A stretch of 64,000 nt of DNA from Chitinophaga arvensicola. Its GTDB lineage: Bacteria; Bacteroidota; Bacteroidia; Chitinophagales; Chitinophagaceae. Under the pieces are notes generated by a model, which worked only from the letters and a program-made list of their open reading frames with translations, was not told where the DNA came from and did no database searches. The stretch covers positions 2,198,979 to 2,262,978 of the forward strand of contig NZ_FOJG01000002.1 of the NCBI RefSeq assembly GCF_900110835.1, given 5' to 3'. The translations under genes and the position numbers were made by a program. The first letter of the stretch is position 1, and each line of letters begins with the position of its first letter. This document shows positions 26,886 through 36,031 of this stretch, one piece after another.

Positions 26886-28463
26886 ATGAAAAGAAAGATT
26901 CTCTCTATCATACTTGTCTCTGCGGTGCTGCAATCAGCCTGCAATAAAGACTTCCTCGACAGAAAGCCGCTGGACGCCTATAGCAACTCATCTATCTGGC
27001 ACTCCCAGGGCGATGCAGCTGCGGCATTAAATGGCTGTTATAAAGACTGGGAAGGTGATTATGCCCTCCTTTACATGGATGCTGTGAGCGATAACATGTA
27101 CAGTCAATATTACTGGGAAGGCTATACGGATTACGGTAATGGCAGCATTACCCCCGCCAACACCAACGCATCCAACCGCTGGAGCTATACCACTATCCAG
27201 AAATGCAACTGGTTCCTGGAAAATGTGGATCCTACGCCAATGGATGAAACATTGAAAACACAGTATAAAAGCCAGGCCCGTTTTCTCCGGGCGTACCAGT
27301 ATTTCCTGCTGACACAGCTTTACGGAGATGTGCCACTGGCGAAGAACACCGTAACTACCGATGTAGCGAATACCATCAGCAGAACATCTGCTGTAGAAGT
27401 ACGCAAATTTGTACTGGATGAACTGGAAGCCATCGCTCCTACCCTGCCTGTAAGCTACACCGGCAGTGATGTAGGAAGAATTACACAGGGCGCTGCGCTT
27501 TCCCTGAAAGCCAGGATAGAATTGTACGATAAAAACTACGCCGCCTGTATCGTTGATTGTAAAAAGATCATGGCACTGGGTTATGAACTCTATCCCAGCT
27601 ACCAGGACCTGTTCCGTATCCAGCATGAAAACAATAAGGAAGTGATCCTGGATGTACAATACAAAGAGAACGATTACGCCAACTCCGACATCGGTATCAT
27701 GCCTTCTTCCTCCTTTGGTGGCTGGGGCTCACTGGACCCAACGCAGGCGCTGGTAGATGCCTATGAAATGAAAAATGGTAAAACCATCAATGAAACAGGA
27801 TCAGGATATAGCGAAGACGAACCTTATACCAACAGGGATCCCCGTTTAAACGCTACCATCGTTTGTCCTGGCCAATTGTATGAAGGTAAATACTATAACT
27901 CTATCGACAGATCTTCCGGCGATTATTACAACGGTGATAACAATTCCAAAACCGCCTACATTCCAAAGAAGTTTACTTCTAACCTGTCCGACTTTACGGA
28001 TATGTGGAATACCGGTTTGAATATGATTGTGATCCGTTATGCAGAAATACTGCTCACTTATGCAGAAGCGCAGATCGAATCCGGTATCATCGACAACAGC
28101 GTGTATGATGCCATTGATGCAGTAAGAACGCGTGCAGGGATGCCGGTGGTAGATAGAACCGTTTACAACTCCGTTGATAAAATGCGCACCCTGGTAAGAC
28201 GCGAACGCCGCGTAGAACTTGCGCTGGAAGGCCTTCGCTGGTATGATGTACAACGCTGGAAGATTGGTCAGGATGTAAGATCCGGCACCGTATACGGCGC
28301 CAGGTTAGGTACTGTTGATCCGGCTACCGGCAAACTGACCCTCAGCGGCGATCATATCAAAGTAGAACAACGCACTTTCCTGCCAAACAGGGACTACCTC
28401 TGGCCGGTACCACAAACAGAAAGAGATATCAATAAAAACCTGACACAGAATCCAGGTTACTAA
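26886..28463 (+). CDS. SusD/RagB family glycan-binding lipoprotein
   Basis: A 525-residue surface lipoprotein. The signal peptide ends in the lipobox LQSAC, giving a lipidated Cys at about residue 19. The SusD TPR-rich scaffold is seen in SQARFLRAYQYFLLTQLYGD, the classical block after the N-terminal part, and in ARIELYDKNYAACIVDCKKI. The C-terminal RRERRVELALEGLRWYDVQR and the ending LTQNPGY are diagnostic. It caps the SusC barrel and binds the glycan. The gene is followed by a terminator before the GH2 gene, so the glycosidase may be expressed less than susCD. Confidence 0.95.
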   Translation: MKRKILSIILVSAVLQSACNKDFLDRKPLDAYSNSSIWHSQGDAAAALNGCYKDWEGDYALLYMDAVSDNMYSQYYWEGYTDYGNGSITPANTNASNRWSYTTIQKCNWFLENVDPTPMDETLKTQYKSQARFLRAYQYFLLTQLYGDVPLAKNTVTTDVANTISRTSAVEVRKFVLDELEAIAPTLPVSYTGSDVGRITQGAALSLKARIELYDKNYAACIVDCKKIMALGYELYPSYQDLFRIQHENNKEVILDVQYKENDYANSDIGIMPSSSFGGWGSLDPTQALVDAYEMKNGKTINETGSGYSEDEPYTNRDPRLNATIVCPGQLYEGKYYNSIDRSSGDYYNGDNNSKTAYIPKKFTSNLSDFTDMWNTGLNMIVIRYAEILLTYAEAQIESGIIDNSVYDAIDAVRTRAGMPVVDRTVYNSVDKMRTLVRRERRVELALEGLRWYDVQRWKIGQDVRSGTVYGARLGTVDPATGKLTLSGDHIKVEQRTFLPNRDYLWPVPQTERDINKNLTQNPGY

Positions 28464-28482
28464 TCTCCTTTTCCTATTTTTT

Positions 28483-28522
28483 AAAAAATCCCGCGAGTTG
28501 AAAAATGAGCGGGATTTTTTAC
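28483..28522 (+). terminator. Terminator between susD and the GH2 gene
   Basis: AAAAAATCCCGC and GCGGGATTTTTT form a perfect 12-bp stem with a 14-base loop and a U tract. It would cut most transcripts before the GH2 gene. Confidence 0.8.
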
Positions 28523-28539
28523 TTTAAAAATGTGCTCAC

Positions 28540-31485
28540 ATGCAGTGTTTAAAATATTTCTTACTATGGTTGGTTTGCTGGATGCTGCCTGTTCATGCCT
28601 TTACCCAGCCCGGAAGAATAGTGCTGAACTTCAACACCAACTGGGCTTTTCACCGGGGAGAGGTGAAAGGTGCGGAAAAAATTGCCTTTAATGATAAAAA
28701 CTGGTCCGGCGTGAGTATTCCTCACGTGATGCGTATAGAACAAAAACACAACGGAGGTAATAATGTATACCAGGGTACCGGCTGGTACCGGCGCTACTTT
28801 AAAATACCGGCAGCCGGGCGCGATAAGCGGATCACCCTTTGCTTCGATGGCGTGCAAACCGTGGCCGGTATTTACCTGAACGGCCGGCAGGTGGCTACAC
28901 ATACCGGCGGCTACCTGGGCTTTGTAGTAGATATTACACCCTATGTAGATATGGATAAAGATAATGTGCTGGCAGTGAAAGTATCCAATACGGACCAGCC
29001 GCTCGTACCACCCGGGAAGCCACAGTCGAAACTCGACTTCAATTACTTTGGGGGGATCTACCGCAATGTATCTCTCGTAATGACAAACAAGGTATTTATT
29101 TCCCATCCACTGGAAGCTAATAAAATAGCCGGTGGCGGCGTGTTTATTACTTATCCGGCCGTTAGCCAGGCATCCGCTACCATGGGCATTCAAACCCATA
29201 TTGTGAATGCCACCGCCAACCCGGTGAATACCACCCTGAAAACCTCACTGGTAAATACTTCCGGCGAAACCGTAGCTACCGCCGGCAGTGAACAGATCAT
29301 TGCAGGCCAGGCAGATAAATCGATACAACAGTCACTCACGGTAACGCGGCCACAACTATGGCATCCGGATCATCCTTATCGCTACCAGCTGGTATCCGTT
29401 ATTTACAGGGATGGCATAGCGGTGGACAGTATGATCACGTACACGGGTATACGCCATCTGTATTTTGCAGCAGATGGATTCTATCTTAATGGAACGAAAC
29501 TATACCTGCGCGGCGCCAACAGGCACCAGGCGTATGAATACGTAGGCGATGCCGCTTCTGATAATATGCAGTACCAGGATGCGCTGCAACTGAAAAAAGG
29601 CGGCTTTAACGCGGTGCGTGCTGCACATTATCCGCAATCGCCCGCCTTCCTGGATGCGTGCGACAAACTGGGTCTCCTCGTTATTGAATGCGAACCCGGA
29701 TGGCAGTTCTTTTCAAAGGATTCGCTTTTTACAGCGCATACTTTCCGCGACATCCGCGAAATGATCCGCCGCGACCGCAACCACCCTTCCGTGTTCCTAT
29801 GGGAAACTTCGCTGAATGAATCGCCTACACCAGCCACCTGGATGCAAAAGGCAGTAGCAACGGCCCGGGAGGAAATGCCCGGCGATCAGCTGTTTGTGGC
29901 CGATGATTATAACGCAAGGAGCAGGGATTATTACAATGTTTCCTATAAAGTGGTGAACGAAGACGGTACTGATCCAATGCCTGCCCGGCCCTTCCTGACA
30001 AGGGAATGGGGCGACAGCTGGATGGCGGATGCCGCCGGTGAAAACAGCTTGCGGGCCAGCAGAATGTATACAGAAAAAGGAATGATCAATCAATGTGTGC
30101 TGCGGCAAAATGCGTTGAACGGTGAAACATCGGAAGCATTGGGTGGCTACTGGGATCATGGCGGCCTGGACGCCCACCCGAGGATAGGCGGTTATTTTGT
30201 GTGGAGCTACAACGACTATACCCGTGGCTCAGATCCTATCACGGCCTTCAGCGGCGTTACGGACCTGGACAGAACAGAAAAATTCGGCTATTACCAGCTG
30301 CAGGCCATGCAGGATGCATGTAATCCCACCTATGGCCCTATGGTATACATCGGCAGCTATAATAACCAGCCGGCACTGGATAGCAACATCATGGTGTTTT
30401 CCAATTGCGATGCGGTACAACTTTACCGGAACAACCGCCTATGCGGTACCATCACCCGGGCCCAAAATGCAGCAACGGCACCGGCAGTGGCAGCCAAAGG
30501 CGGCAGTCCCTATTACATCTTCCATACCGGCCGTTATGAAGCGGGCAGCCTGAAAGCAGTAGGCATCCTGGATGGTAAAGCAGTGTGTACACATATTGTA
30601 CAAACACCAGGCGCACCTCATCACCTCGAAATTGTGCTCGCAGAAAATACCCCGGCCTATTACGCCGACGGGTACACGATGACGCCATTCTATGTAAAGG
30701 TGTGCGACCAGGCGGGTACGCTTGTTTCTAATACACGGGCGGGGCAGTCTTACCCCGTTCAGCTCCAGGTATCGGGAGAAGGCGTATTGATGGGCGGCAA
30801 TATCCGCTCAGCGGGCATTGCGATGCAACCTACCGAAGGTGGTATTGCCTATGGTATTATCCGCCACAGCAACCGTGCAGGGAAAGTTCAGATCCTGGCT
30901 ACCAGCACCGGGCTTATTGCCGGCAAAAGTGTCCTTATTACGTCCCCATCTCCCGAAAAAATGGTACCCGACGGGCACCACCACCCATGGATAAACGAAA
31001 ATAAACAGGCTATCGGCATCGACTACACGAATACAGCCGGTATTGCCCGGCAATGGAAAGAAATTCCGCTCACCGGGAAAGTGCAGGTTACGGTGGAGCC
31101 GGTAATCCATAACAACACCACAGCACCGGCAACGCAAAGCGCCATGGCAATGACAGACGGCAATACCGCCACCGGATGGATAGCGGATACCGCCGGTACG
31201 CCTGTCAGCATTACGCTGGACCTGCAGCGCAATTACGTGCTCACCGGCAGCCGGATTGTATGGGGCAAAGACAGCGACTGGTATACTTACAGTATAGCCG
31301 TATCCGTGAATGGCACCGACTGGATCAGTGTGAAGAATCCGGAAAAGGTATCTGGTCAGTATTACCAGCCGGTACCGGTAAATACCACTACGGCCAGATA
31401 TATACGTTACCTGATCACCGGGGTACAACCGGAAACCAGTAAAGTGGCAGTAAAAGAAATCACGCTATACGGACCTGCTTCTTAA
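28540..31485 (+). CDS. Glycoside hydrolase family 2 enzyme with C-terminal F5/8-like domain
   Basis: A 981-residue exported enzyme with a signal peptide to about residue 20. The GH2 sugar-binding jelly roll is at about 25-190 (NWAFHRGEVKGAEK, GTGWYRRYFKIPA), an Ig-like domain follows to about 305, and the TIM barrel covers about 310-600 (LRGANRHQAYEYVGDA, VRAAHYPQSPAFLDACDKLG). The acid/base is predicted as E427 in LWETSLNES and the nucleophile as E489 in TREWGDSW. Beta-sandwich modules follow, and a discoidin-like domain is at about 860-981 (AMTDGNTATGWI, ITLDLQRNYVLTGSRIVWGK). Beta-galactosidase-type activity is typical, but the exact linkage is not readable. Its end overlaps the convergent SDR by 4 bases. 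Confidence 0.92.
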   Translation: MQCLKYFLLWLVCWMLPVHAFTQPGRIVLNFNTNWAFHRGEVKGAEKIAFNDKNWSGVSIPHVMRIEQKHNGGNNVYQGTGWYRRYFKIPAAGRDKRITLCFDGVQTVAGIYLNGRQVATHTGGYLGFVVDITPYVDMDKDNVLAVKVSNTDQPLVPPGKPQSKLDFNYFGGIYRNVSLVMTNKVFISHPLEANKIAGGGVFITYPAVSQASATMGIQTHIVNATANPVNTTLKTSLVNTSGETVATAGSEQIIAGQADKSIQQSLTVTRPQLWHPDHPYRYQLVSVIYRDGIAVDSMITYTGIRHLYFAADGFYLNGTKLYLRGANRHQAYEYVGDAASDNMQYQDALQLKKGGFNAVRAAHYPQSPAFLDACDKLGLLVIECEPGWQFFSKDSLFTAHTFRDIREMIRRDRNHPSVFLWETSLNESPTPATWMQKAVATAREEMPGDQLFVADDYNARSRDYYNVSYKVVNEDGTDPMPARPFLTREWGDSWMADAAGENSLRASRMYTEKGMINQCVLRQNALNGETSEALGGYWDHGGLDAHPRIGGYFVWSYNDYTRGSDPITAFSGVTDLDRTEKFGYYQLQAMQDACNPTYGPMVYIGSYNNQPALDSNIMVFSNCDAVQLYRNNRLCGTITRAQNAATAPAVAAKGGSPYYIFHTGRYEAGSLKAVGILDGKAVCTHIVQTPGAPHHLEIVLAENTPAYYADGYTMTPFYVKVCDQAGTLVSNTRAGQSYPVQLQVSGEGVLMGGNIRSAGIAMQPTEGGIAYGIIRHSNRAGKVQILATSTGLIAGKSVLITSPSPEKMVPDGHHHPWINENKQAIGIDYTNTAGIARQWKEIPLTGKVQVTVEPVIHNNTTAPATQSAMAMTDGNTATGWIADTAGTPVSITLDLQRNYVLTGSRIVWGKDSDWYTYSIAVSVNGTDWISVKNPEKVSGQYYQPVPVNTTTARYIRYLITGVQPETSKVAVKEITLYGPAS

Positions 31486-32276
31486 AAAATAGTATTGAGT
31501 ACGCCGCCATCTGCCCGGATGGCGGCACCGTTCGTTGCAACGGACAAAGGACTTGCCAGGTAAGCTACCAGGTGGGCTATTTCCGCCGGCTCAATAAAAC
31601 GTTGTATCAGGGAAGATGGGTTCAGGGTAGTAAAGATGTGATGCCTGATACTATCTACCGGCTGTTGCTGTGCAGCAGCAATCTGTTCAATGGCAGTGGC
31701 TACTCCCTCAGAGTAAGCGGGTCCGCCTACAACCGTATTTACCGTTACGCCCGTGTTTTTAGTCAGCGTGGCCAGTCCACGGCTCAGAGCCATCATAGCG
31801 GTTTTAGACACCCCGTAATGAATCATATTACCCGGTACATTCACCCCTGCCTCACTGCTGATAAATATAATCCTGCCGGCCTGTTTTTCCAGCATGCGGG
31901 GCAGCAGGTATTTCGACAACCGCACTCCACTGAGTACATTGATGTTGAAGCAACGGTGCCAGTCGTCGTCACTCAGTTCCGTAAATTCCCGGAGTTCAAA
32001 TATCCCTACATTGTTCACTAAGATATCGATGTGGGGTAATTCCGCCAGTAGTGCATCCACAGCGGCTGCGTCGCTAAAATCGGCAGCTATGCCGGAAACG
32101 GAAGCGCCGGGCACTTCCTGCTCCAACTGCTTCACGGCTGCTGCTACCCTTCCGGATGTTCTGCCATTGATGATTACATCAGCGCCTTCCTCCAACAATT
32201 GCCTGGCAATAGCAAACCCAATGCCCTGTGTAGAGCCGCTCACAAAGGCGGTCTTTGATCTTAACTGTAAATCCAT
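31482..32276 (-). CDS. Short-chain dehydrogenase/reductase
   Basis: A 264-residue classical SDR. The NAD(P)-binding motif is VSGSTQGIGFAIARQL, the structural NNVGIFE corresponds to NNAG, the catalytic Ser is in IIFISSEAG and the Tyr/Lys in MIHYGVSKTAM. The arginine in INGRTSGR suggests NADP preference (inference). The substrate is unknown. Its promoter carries a 27-base block nearly identical to that of the adjacent tetR gene, so the TetR protein almost certainly controls it. Confidence 0.9.
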   Translation of the reverse strand: MDLQLRSKTAFVSGSTQGIGFAIARQLLEEGADVIINGRTSGRVAAAVKQLEQEVPGASVSGIAADFSDAAAVDALLAELPHIDILVNNVGIFELREFTELSDDDWHRCFNINVLSGVRLSKYLLPRMLEKQAGRIIFISSEAGVNVPGNMIHYGVSKTAMMALSRGLATLTKNTGVTVNTVVGGPAYSEGVATAIEQIAAAQQQPVDSIRHHIFTTLNPSSLIQRFIEPAEIAHLVAYLASPLSVATNGAAIRADGGVLNTIF

Positions 32277-32282
32277 GTTATA

Positions 32283-32309
32283 TTTATTTCTGTGTTGATC
32301 ACTACAAAA
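32283..32309 (-). promoter_or_regulatory. Putative TetR operator before the SDR gene
   Basis: This 27-base block matches 23 of 27 bases at 32905-32931, in front of tetR. Its core at 32288-32309 is an imperfect palindrome centred on TGATCA with TTCTGT/ACAAAA arms. It lies within 35 bases of the SDR start codon and overlaps the -7 region. Confidence 0.7.
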
Positions 32310-32323
32310 ATCAGCAAAAAAAA

Positions 32324-32905
32324 TCAGCTGAGTATTTCCAGCTGCATTTCTATCTGTTTGAGGAGAATTTTATTATCCGGGTACATACGCCGGGTAACAT
32401 TCATGCCGTTCCAGAGCGTAATCAGGTATCTGCCCAGGATAACAGGATCGGTCTGGTTTTTCAGGGTGCCGTTTTTCTGTGCTTTCCGGATGGCTTTCGT
32501 ATACATCTGTTCCACTTCCTTGAGAATGGTCACCGCTTCCTCTTCCAGCTCCGCATCCAGGGACGCCATTTCCACTACCGTATTCACGATCAGGCAGCCC
32601 TGCAGATGGGTTTGCCGGTCGGCCCGGGCAATACTGCGGAAAAAATCTTTGATCAGTTCCATGGGCGCATCACTCTGATCCAGCGCCGCTTTAAATTCAT
32701 TGAATGCCTCCCGGCGTTGCTGGATCGCTTTACTGAACAACTCTTTCTTTCCGCCTTTAAAAGCATTGTAAAAACTTCCGCTGCCGATCCCCATAGCCGT
32801 CAACACTTCCTCCAGCGAAGTAGCGGTAAATCCCCTGGTCCAGAATACCTTTTGTGCTTTCTCTACTACTTCCCGGTTATCGTAAATAGTGGGCCTGCCT
32901 TTCAT
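32324..32905 (-). CDS. TetR/AcrR family regulator
   Basis: A 193-residue regulator. The N-terminal HTH is at about 10-55: RGFTATSLEEVLTAMGIGSG then SFYNAFKGGKKELFSKAI, the standard TetR signature. The helical C-terminal ligand domain resembles the TetR_C group found next to SDR genes. A -7 box TACTTTTG lies 22 bases upstream, covered by the operator shared with the SDR gene 47 bases downstream. Autorepression plus control of the reductase is inferred. Confidence 0.92.
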   Translation of the reverse strand: MKGRPTIYDNREVVEKAQKVFWTRGFTATSLEEVLTAMGIGSGSFYNAFKGGKKELFSKAIQQRREAFNEFKAALDQSDAPMELIKDFFRSIARADRQTHLQGCLIVNTVVEMASLDAELEEEAVTILKEVEQMYTKAIRKAQKNGTLKNQTDPVILGRYLITLWNGMNVTRRMYPDNKILLKQIEMQLEILS

Positions 32906-32931
32906 TTATTTTTGTGTTATTCATTACAAAA
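32905..32931 (-). promoter_or_regulatory. Putative TetR autoregulatory operator
   Basis: The core TTTTGT-N10-ACAAAA (32910-32931) is palindromic in its arms and is the second copy of the block at 32283-32309. It touches the tetR start codon and overlaps the -7 box at 32927-32934. Confidence 0.7.
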
Positions 32932-32934
32932 GTA
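32927..32934 (-). promoter_or_regulatory. -7 box TACTTTTG of tetR
   Basis: On the minus strand, TACTTTTG exactly matches TAnnTTTG, 22 bases upstream of the tetR ATG. Confidence 0.55.
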
Positions 32935-33014
32935 GATAAATTTCTATTCCCGCCCTATTCTTTTCTGATTTTATCTACCTTTAATCGTCTTTTATTTCCG
33001 GACATACACCATAT

Positions 33015-33476
33015 ATGGATACTAATTTAATTTTCCGGCTCGCCACCAGGGCAGATCTTCCTGCCATTGTGGACATGCTCGCAGATGATGTGCTGGGCGC
33101 CGACAGAGAAATTACCGGTCCAACCTTATCGCCCGTATACGAACAGGCATTTGAGAAAATAAGCCAGGACCCGCAGCAGGAATTAACAGTAGCCACACTG
33201 AACGGAGAAGTGGTGGCCACCTACCAGATGACCTATATCCAATACCTCGCGTTTAAAGGAGGAATGCGGGCGCAGATTGAAGCGGTACGTACCCACTCTG
33301 CCTATCGCGGACAAGGCATCGGTACTAAATTATTCCGGTACGCCATTCAACGCGCCCGCGAAAAAGGTTGTCATATTGTACAACTCACTTCTGACAAAAA
33401 AAGAAAAGATGCTATCCGGTTTTATGAATCACTGGGCTTTGTAGCCTCTCATGAGGGGCTTAAACTCAGATTTTAA
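33015..33476 (+). CDS. GNAT family N-acetyltransferase
   Basis: A 153-residue acetyltransferase. LIFRLATRADLPAIVDML opens the fold, QIEAVRTHSAYRGQGIGTKL is the acetyl-CoA binding motif A (R-x-x-G-x-G), and IRFYESLGFVASHEGLKL is the closing motif B. Members acetylate small amines or proteins. It is divergent from tetR and precedes the DUF3592 gene by 14 bases, so the two probably form an operon. Confidence 0.92.
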   Translation: MDTNLIFRLATRADLPAIVDMLADDVLGADREITGPTLSPVYEQAFEKISQDPQQELTVATLNGEVVATYQMTYIQYLAFKGGMRAQIEAVRTHSAYRGQGIGTKLFRYAIQRAREKGCHIVQLTSDKKRKDAIRFYESLGFVASHEGLKLRF

Positions 33477-33490
33477 TATAAATCAGCTCT

Positions 33491-33895
33491 ATGGGATATT
33501 CTATCACACTAGCTATAGGCCTCCTCCTCCTGGTTATTTCATTGACTTTTCTGCAACAGTCGCTATCGTTTCTGAAAACTACCAACAGGACCACCGGTAA
33601 GGTGATTGACCTGGCAACCCTGAGTGGTTCTGATGGAGATACCTACAGCGCCGTTATCCGGTTTTATGCAGACAACGGCCAGGAATACATTTACCGGCAA
33701 CAGTCTTCCAGCAGCCCGCCTACCTGGGAAGTGGGTGAAGCGGTAACAATGGCCTATGATCCCGGTAATCCGCAACGCGCAAAACCCGTTGCTTATTTCA
33801 GCATGTTTGGCGTCACAGTTATCCTGATGATGTTTGCCCTTCCTGCTATCGTGATTGGCGGAGGGTATTATTTAGCGCAACTGGTGCTGAAGTAA
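33491..33895 (+). CDS. DUF3592 family membrane protein
   Basis: A 134-residue protein with an N-terminal membrane helix (about 4-24), a soluble beta domain with the DUF3592 pattern TGKVIDLATL...YSAVIRFYADNGQEY and VGEAVTMAYDPGNPQRAK, and a C-terminal membrane helix (about 106-130). The family has no known function and often lies beside unrelated genes. It is translated right after the GNAT gene and ended by a strong terminator. Confidence 0.85.
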   Translation: MGYSITLAIGLLLLVISLTFLQQSLSFLKTTNRTTGKVIDLATLSGSDGDTYSAVIRFYADNGQEYIYRQQSSSSPPTWEVGEAVTMAYDPGNPQRAKPVAYFSMFGVTVILMMFALPAIVIGGGYYLAQLVLK

Positions 33896-33934
33896 GCCAC
33901 TTTCCCTAATTCCCGGAGAACAAAATACTAACAC

Positions 33935-33973
33935 TAAAAAAAGCCCGTGCAGCTCTATGCACGGGCTTTTTTT
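33935..33973 (+). terminator. Strong intrinsic terminator
   Basis: GCCCGTGCA and TGCACGGGC form a 9-bp stem with a 6-base loop, bordered by an A run and seven T residues. Confidence 0.88.
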
Positions 33974-34032
33974 ATATCAATAATTGAGTATATTTATTGT
34001 AACTGATACCAAACAATCCTTAAACCGCTGAT

Positions 34033-35829
34033 ATGACGCATACTCCCAAGCAAAGACTCTTTGATGCCGTGGCATGGCAGTTGAAACAATTCCCTAAACC
34101 GGATATGCTGGCTGCCAAGGTGAATGGAAGCTGGAAAACCTATGATACGGCCAGCGTCGCTGAAACCGTGAATCATTTCAGTGCAGGCCTGCTGCAACTG
34201 GGCGTGGGAGGAAATGATTTTACGCCTGAAGGAGCCGATAAAATTGCCATTATCAGCAATAACCGCCCCGAGTGGGTGTTTACCGATCTTGCCGTGCAGC
34301 AAACCGGCGCCGTACTGGTGCCCATCTATCCTACCACCAATCCTGCCGAACTACAGTTTATCCTGCAGGATGCCGCCGTGAAGTATATGTTTGTGAGCAG
34401 CAGGGAACTACTCGATAAAGTAAGCAGCATCCAGGCCCAAGTGCCTTCCCTGCAACATATCTATACCTTTGATGAAATACCCGGCGCCACCCACTGGTCG
34501 GCCATCACCGCACTGGCTACCAGTGAACTGCTGGCAAAAGTTGAGACCATCAAGGCAGGTATTGATACCCATCATCTCGCCACTATTATTTATACCTCCG
34601 GCACTACGGGCACGCCTAAAGGTGTGATGCTCACGCATAATAATATCGTCTCCAATGTTTTCCTGTCGAAGGAAAGCTTCCCTTTTGAAGATGCCCCCCA
34701 TCCCTGCAAAGTACTGAGCTTTTTACCACTGAATCACATCTTTGAAAAATGTGTGACCTATATCTACCTTTTCAGTGGCATCAGTATTTACTATGCAGAA
34801 AGCATGGATACACTCAGTGCCAATCTCAAAGAAATCAGCCCTGATGGCTTCACTACGGTACCACGACTGCTGGAAAAAGTATTTGAAAAAATCATGGCTA
34901 CCGGCAACGGGCTTACAGGTATTAAACGACGCCTGTTCTTCTGGGCCGTGGCGCTGGCTTCAAAGTACGACAATAACATAAGCGGGGGCGCATGGTACAA
35001 CCTCCAACTGGCGATCGCCAACAAACTCGTATTCAGTAAGTGGCGGGAAGCCCTGGGCAACCGCATCAGCTTTATTGTAACCGGGGGCGCCGCCTGCCAG
35101 GAAAAACTCCTGCGCATTTTTAATGCGGCCAAAATCCCGGTATATGAGGGATACGGTCCTACTGAAAACAGCCCGGTGATCAGTGTAAACCGTAAAACAC
35201 CCGGTGGCGTTAAATTTGGTACCGTAGGCCCGCCCATTAACGGCATAGAAGTAAAACTGGCGGAAGACGGAGAGATCTGTGTGAAAGGCCCTACCGTAAT
35301 GAAAGGCTATTACAAACGTCCGGACCTCACCGCCGAAACCGTGATAGATGGCTGGCTGCATACCGGCGATGTAGGGGTATGGGTAGACGATACCTTCCTC
35401 AAAATTACCGACCGCAAAAAAGAACTGTTCAAAACCAGCGGCGGAAAATATGTGGCGCCTCAACCTATCGAGAATAAATTCAAGGAAAGTCCCTTTATAG
35501 AACAGATCATGGTAGTGGGCGCCGGGCAAAAGTTTACAGGCGCTTTGATTGTGCCTGCCTACGCCTACCTGAAATACTGGATGAACCAGCAGAATATCCC
35601 TTTCACGACCAATGAAGCCGCCATTACCACTCCAAGGGTACTGGAAATGTACCAGGAAGTAGTGAACCGGTATAACCAGTATTTTAATCATGTGGAACAA
35701 ATCAAGAAGTTTGAACTGCTCACAGAAGAATGGAGCATCGCCGGCGGGGAAATGACGCCCAAGCTCAGTCTGAAAAGAAAAGTAGTCACCGAAAAATATA
35801 AAGACGCTATCGCACACATCTACAGCTAA
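34033..35829 (+). CDS. Long-chain fatty acid-CoA ligase (AMP-forming)
   Basis: A 598-residue ANL-superfamily enzyme of FadD15-like length. The P-loop-like AMP motif is IIYTSGTTGTPKGVMLTH, followed by VYEGYGPTENSPVISV (A5 motif), DGWLHTGDVG with the ribose-binding Asp, and LKITDRKKELFKTSGGKYV in the hinge. It activates fatty acids to acyl-CoA for lipid synthesis or beta-oxidation, at the inner face of the membrane. It is monocistronic between two hairpins. Confidence 0.93.
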   Translation: MTHTPKQRLFDAVAWQLKQFPKPDMLAAKVNGSWKTYDTASVAETVNHFSAGLLQLGVGGNDFTPEGADKIAIISNNRPEWVFTDLAVQQTGAVLVPIYPTTNPAELQFILQDAAVKYMFVSSRELLDKVSSIQAQVPSLQHIYTFDEIPGATHWSAITALATSELLAKVETIKAGIDTHHLATIIYTSGTTGTPKGVMLTHNNIVSNVFLSKESFPFEDAPHPCKVLSFLPLNHIFEKCVTYIYLFSGISIYYAESMDTLSANLKEISPDGFTTVPRLLEKVFEKIMATGNGLTGIKRRLFFWAVALASKYDNNISGGAWYNLQLAIANKLVFSKWREALGNRISFIVTGGAACQEKLLRIFNAAKIPVYEGYGPTENSPVISVNRKTPGGVKFGTVGPPINGIEVKLAEDGEICVKGPTVMKGYYKRPDLTAETVIDGWLHTGDVGVWVDDTFLKITDRKKELFKTSGGKYVAPQPIENKFKESPFIEQIMVVGAGQKFTGALIVPAYAYLKYWMNQQNIPFTTNEAAITTPRVLEMYQEVVNRYNQYFNHVEQIKKFELLTEEWSIAGGEMTPKLSLKRKVVTEKYKDAIAHIYS

Positions 35830-35853
35830 GCGCGATGCTGCTTCACTTTACCT

Positions 35854-35893
35854 GCATCGGGTATAGTTCCGCTCCCGGAATTATACCCGATGT
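35854..35893 (+). terminator. Long hairpin after the acyl-CoA ligase
   Basis: GCATCGGGTATA pairs with TATACCCGATG and an inner TTCCG/CGGAA extends the stem to about 16 bp with a 4-base loop. No U tract follows, so it may stabilise the 3' end rather than terminate. The rest of the gap to 36031 shows nothing further. Confidence 0.5.
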
Positions 35894-36031
35894 GCATGAT
35901 ACCCGCTGGCGAGCTGATCATAAAAAAACCTATCTTTACCCCAGAAGTCATTACAATTCCGGGTATTAAATTCCCCCTGATAAGTAGGCCGGTATGGCCT
36001 ATGCTATAGTTATAAATGCTCCCAGCACTCC

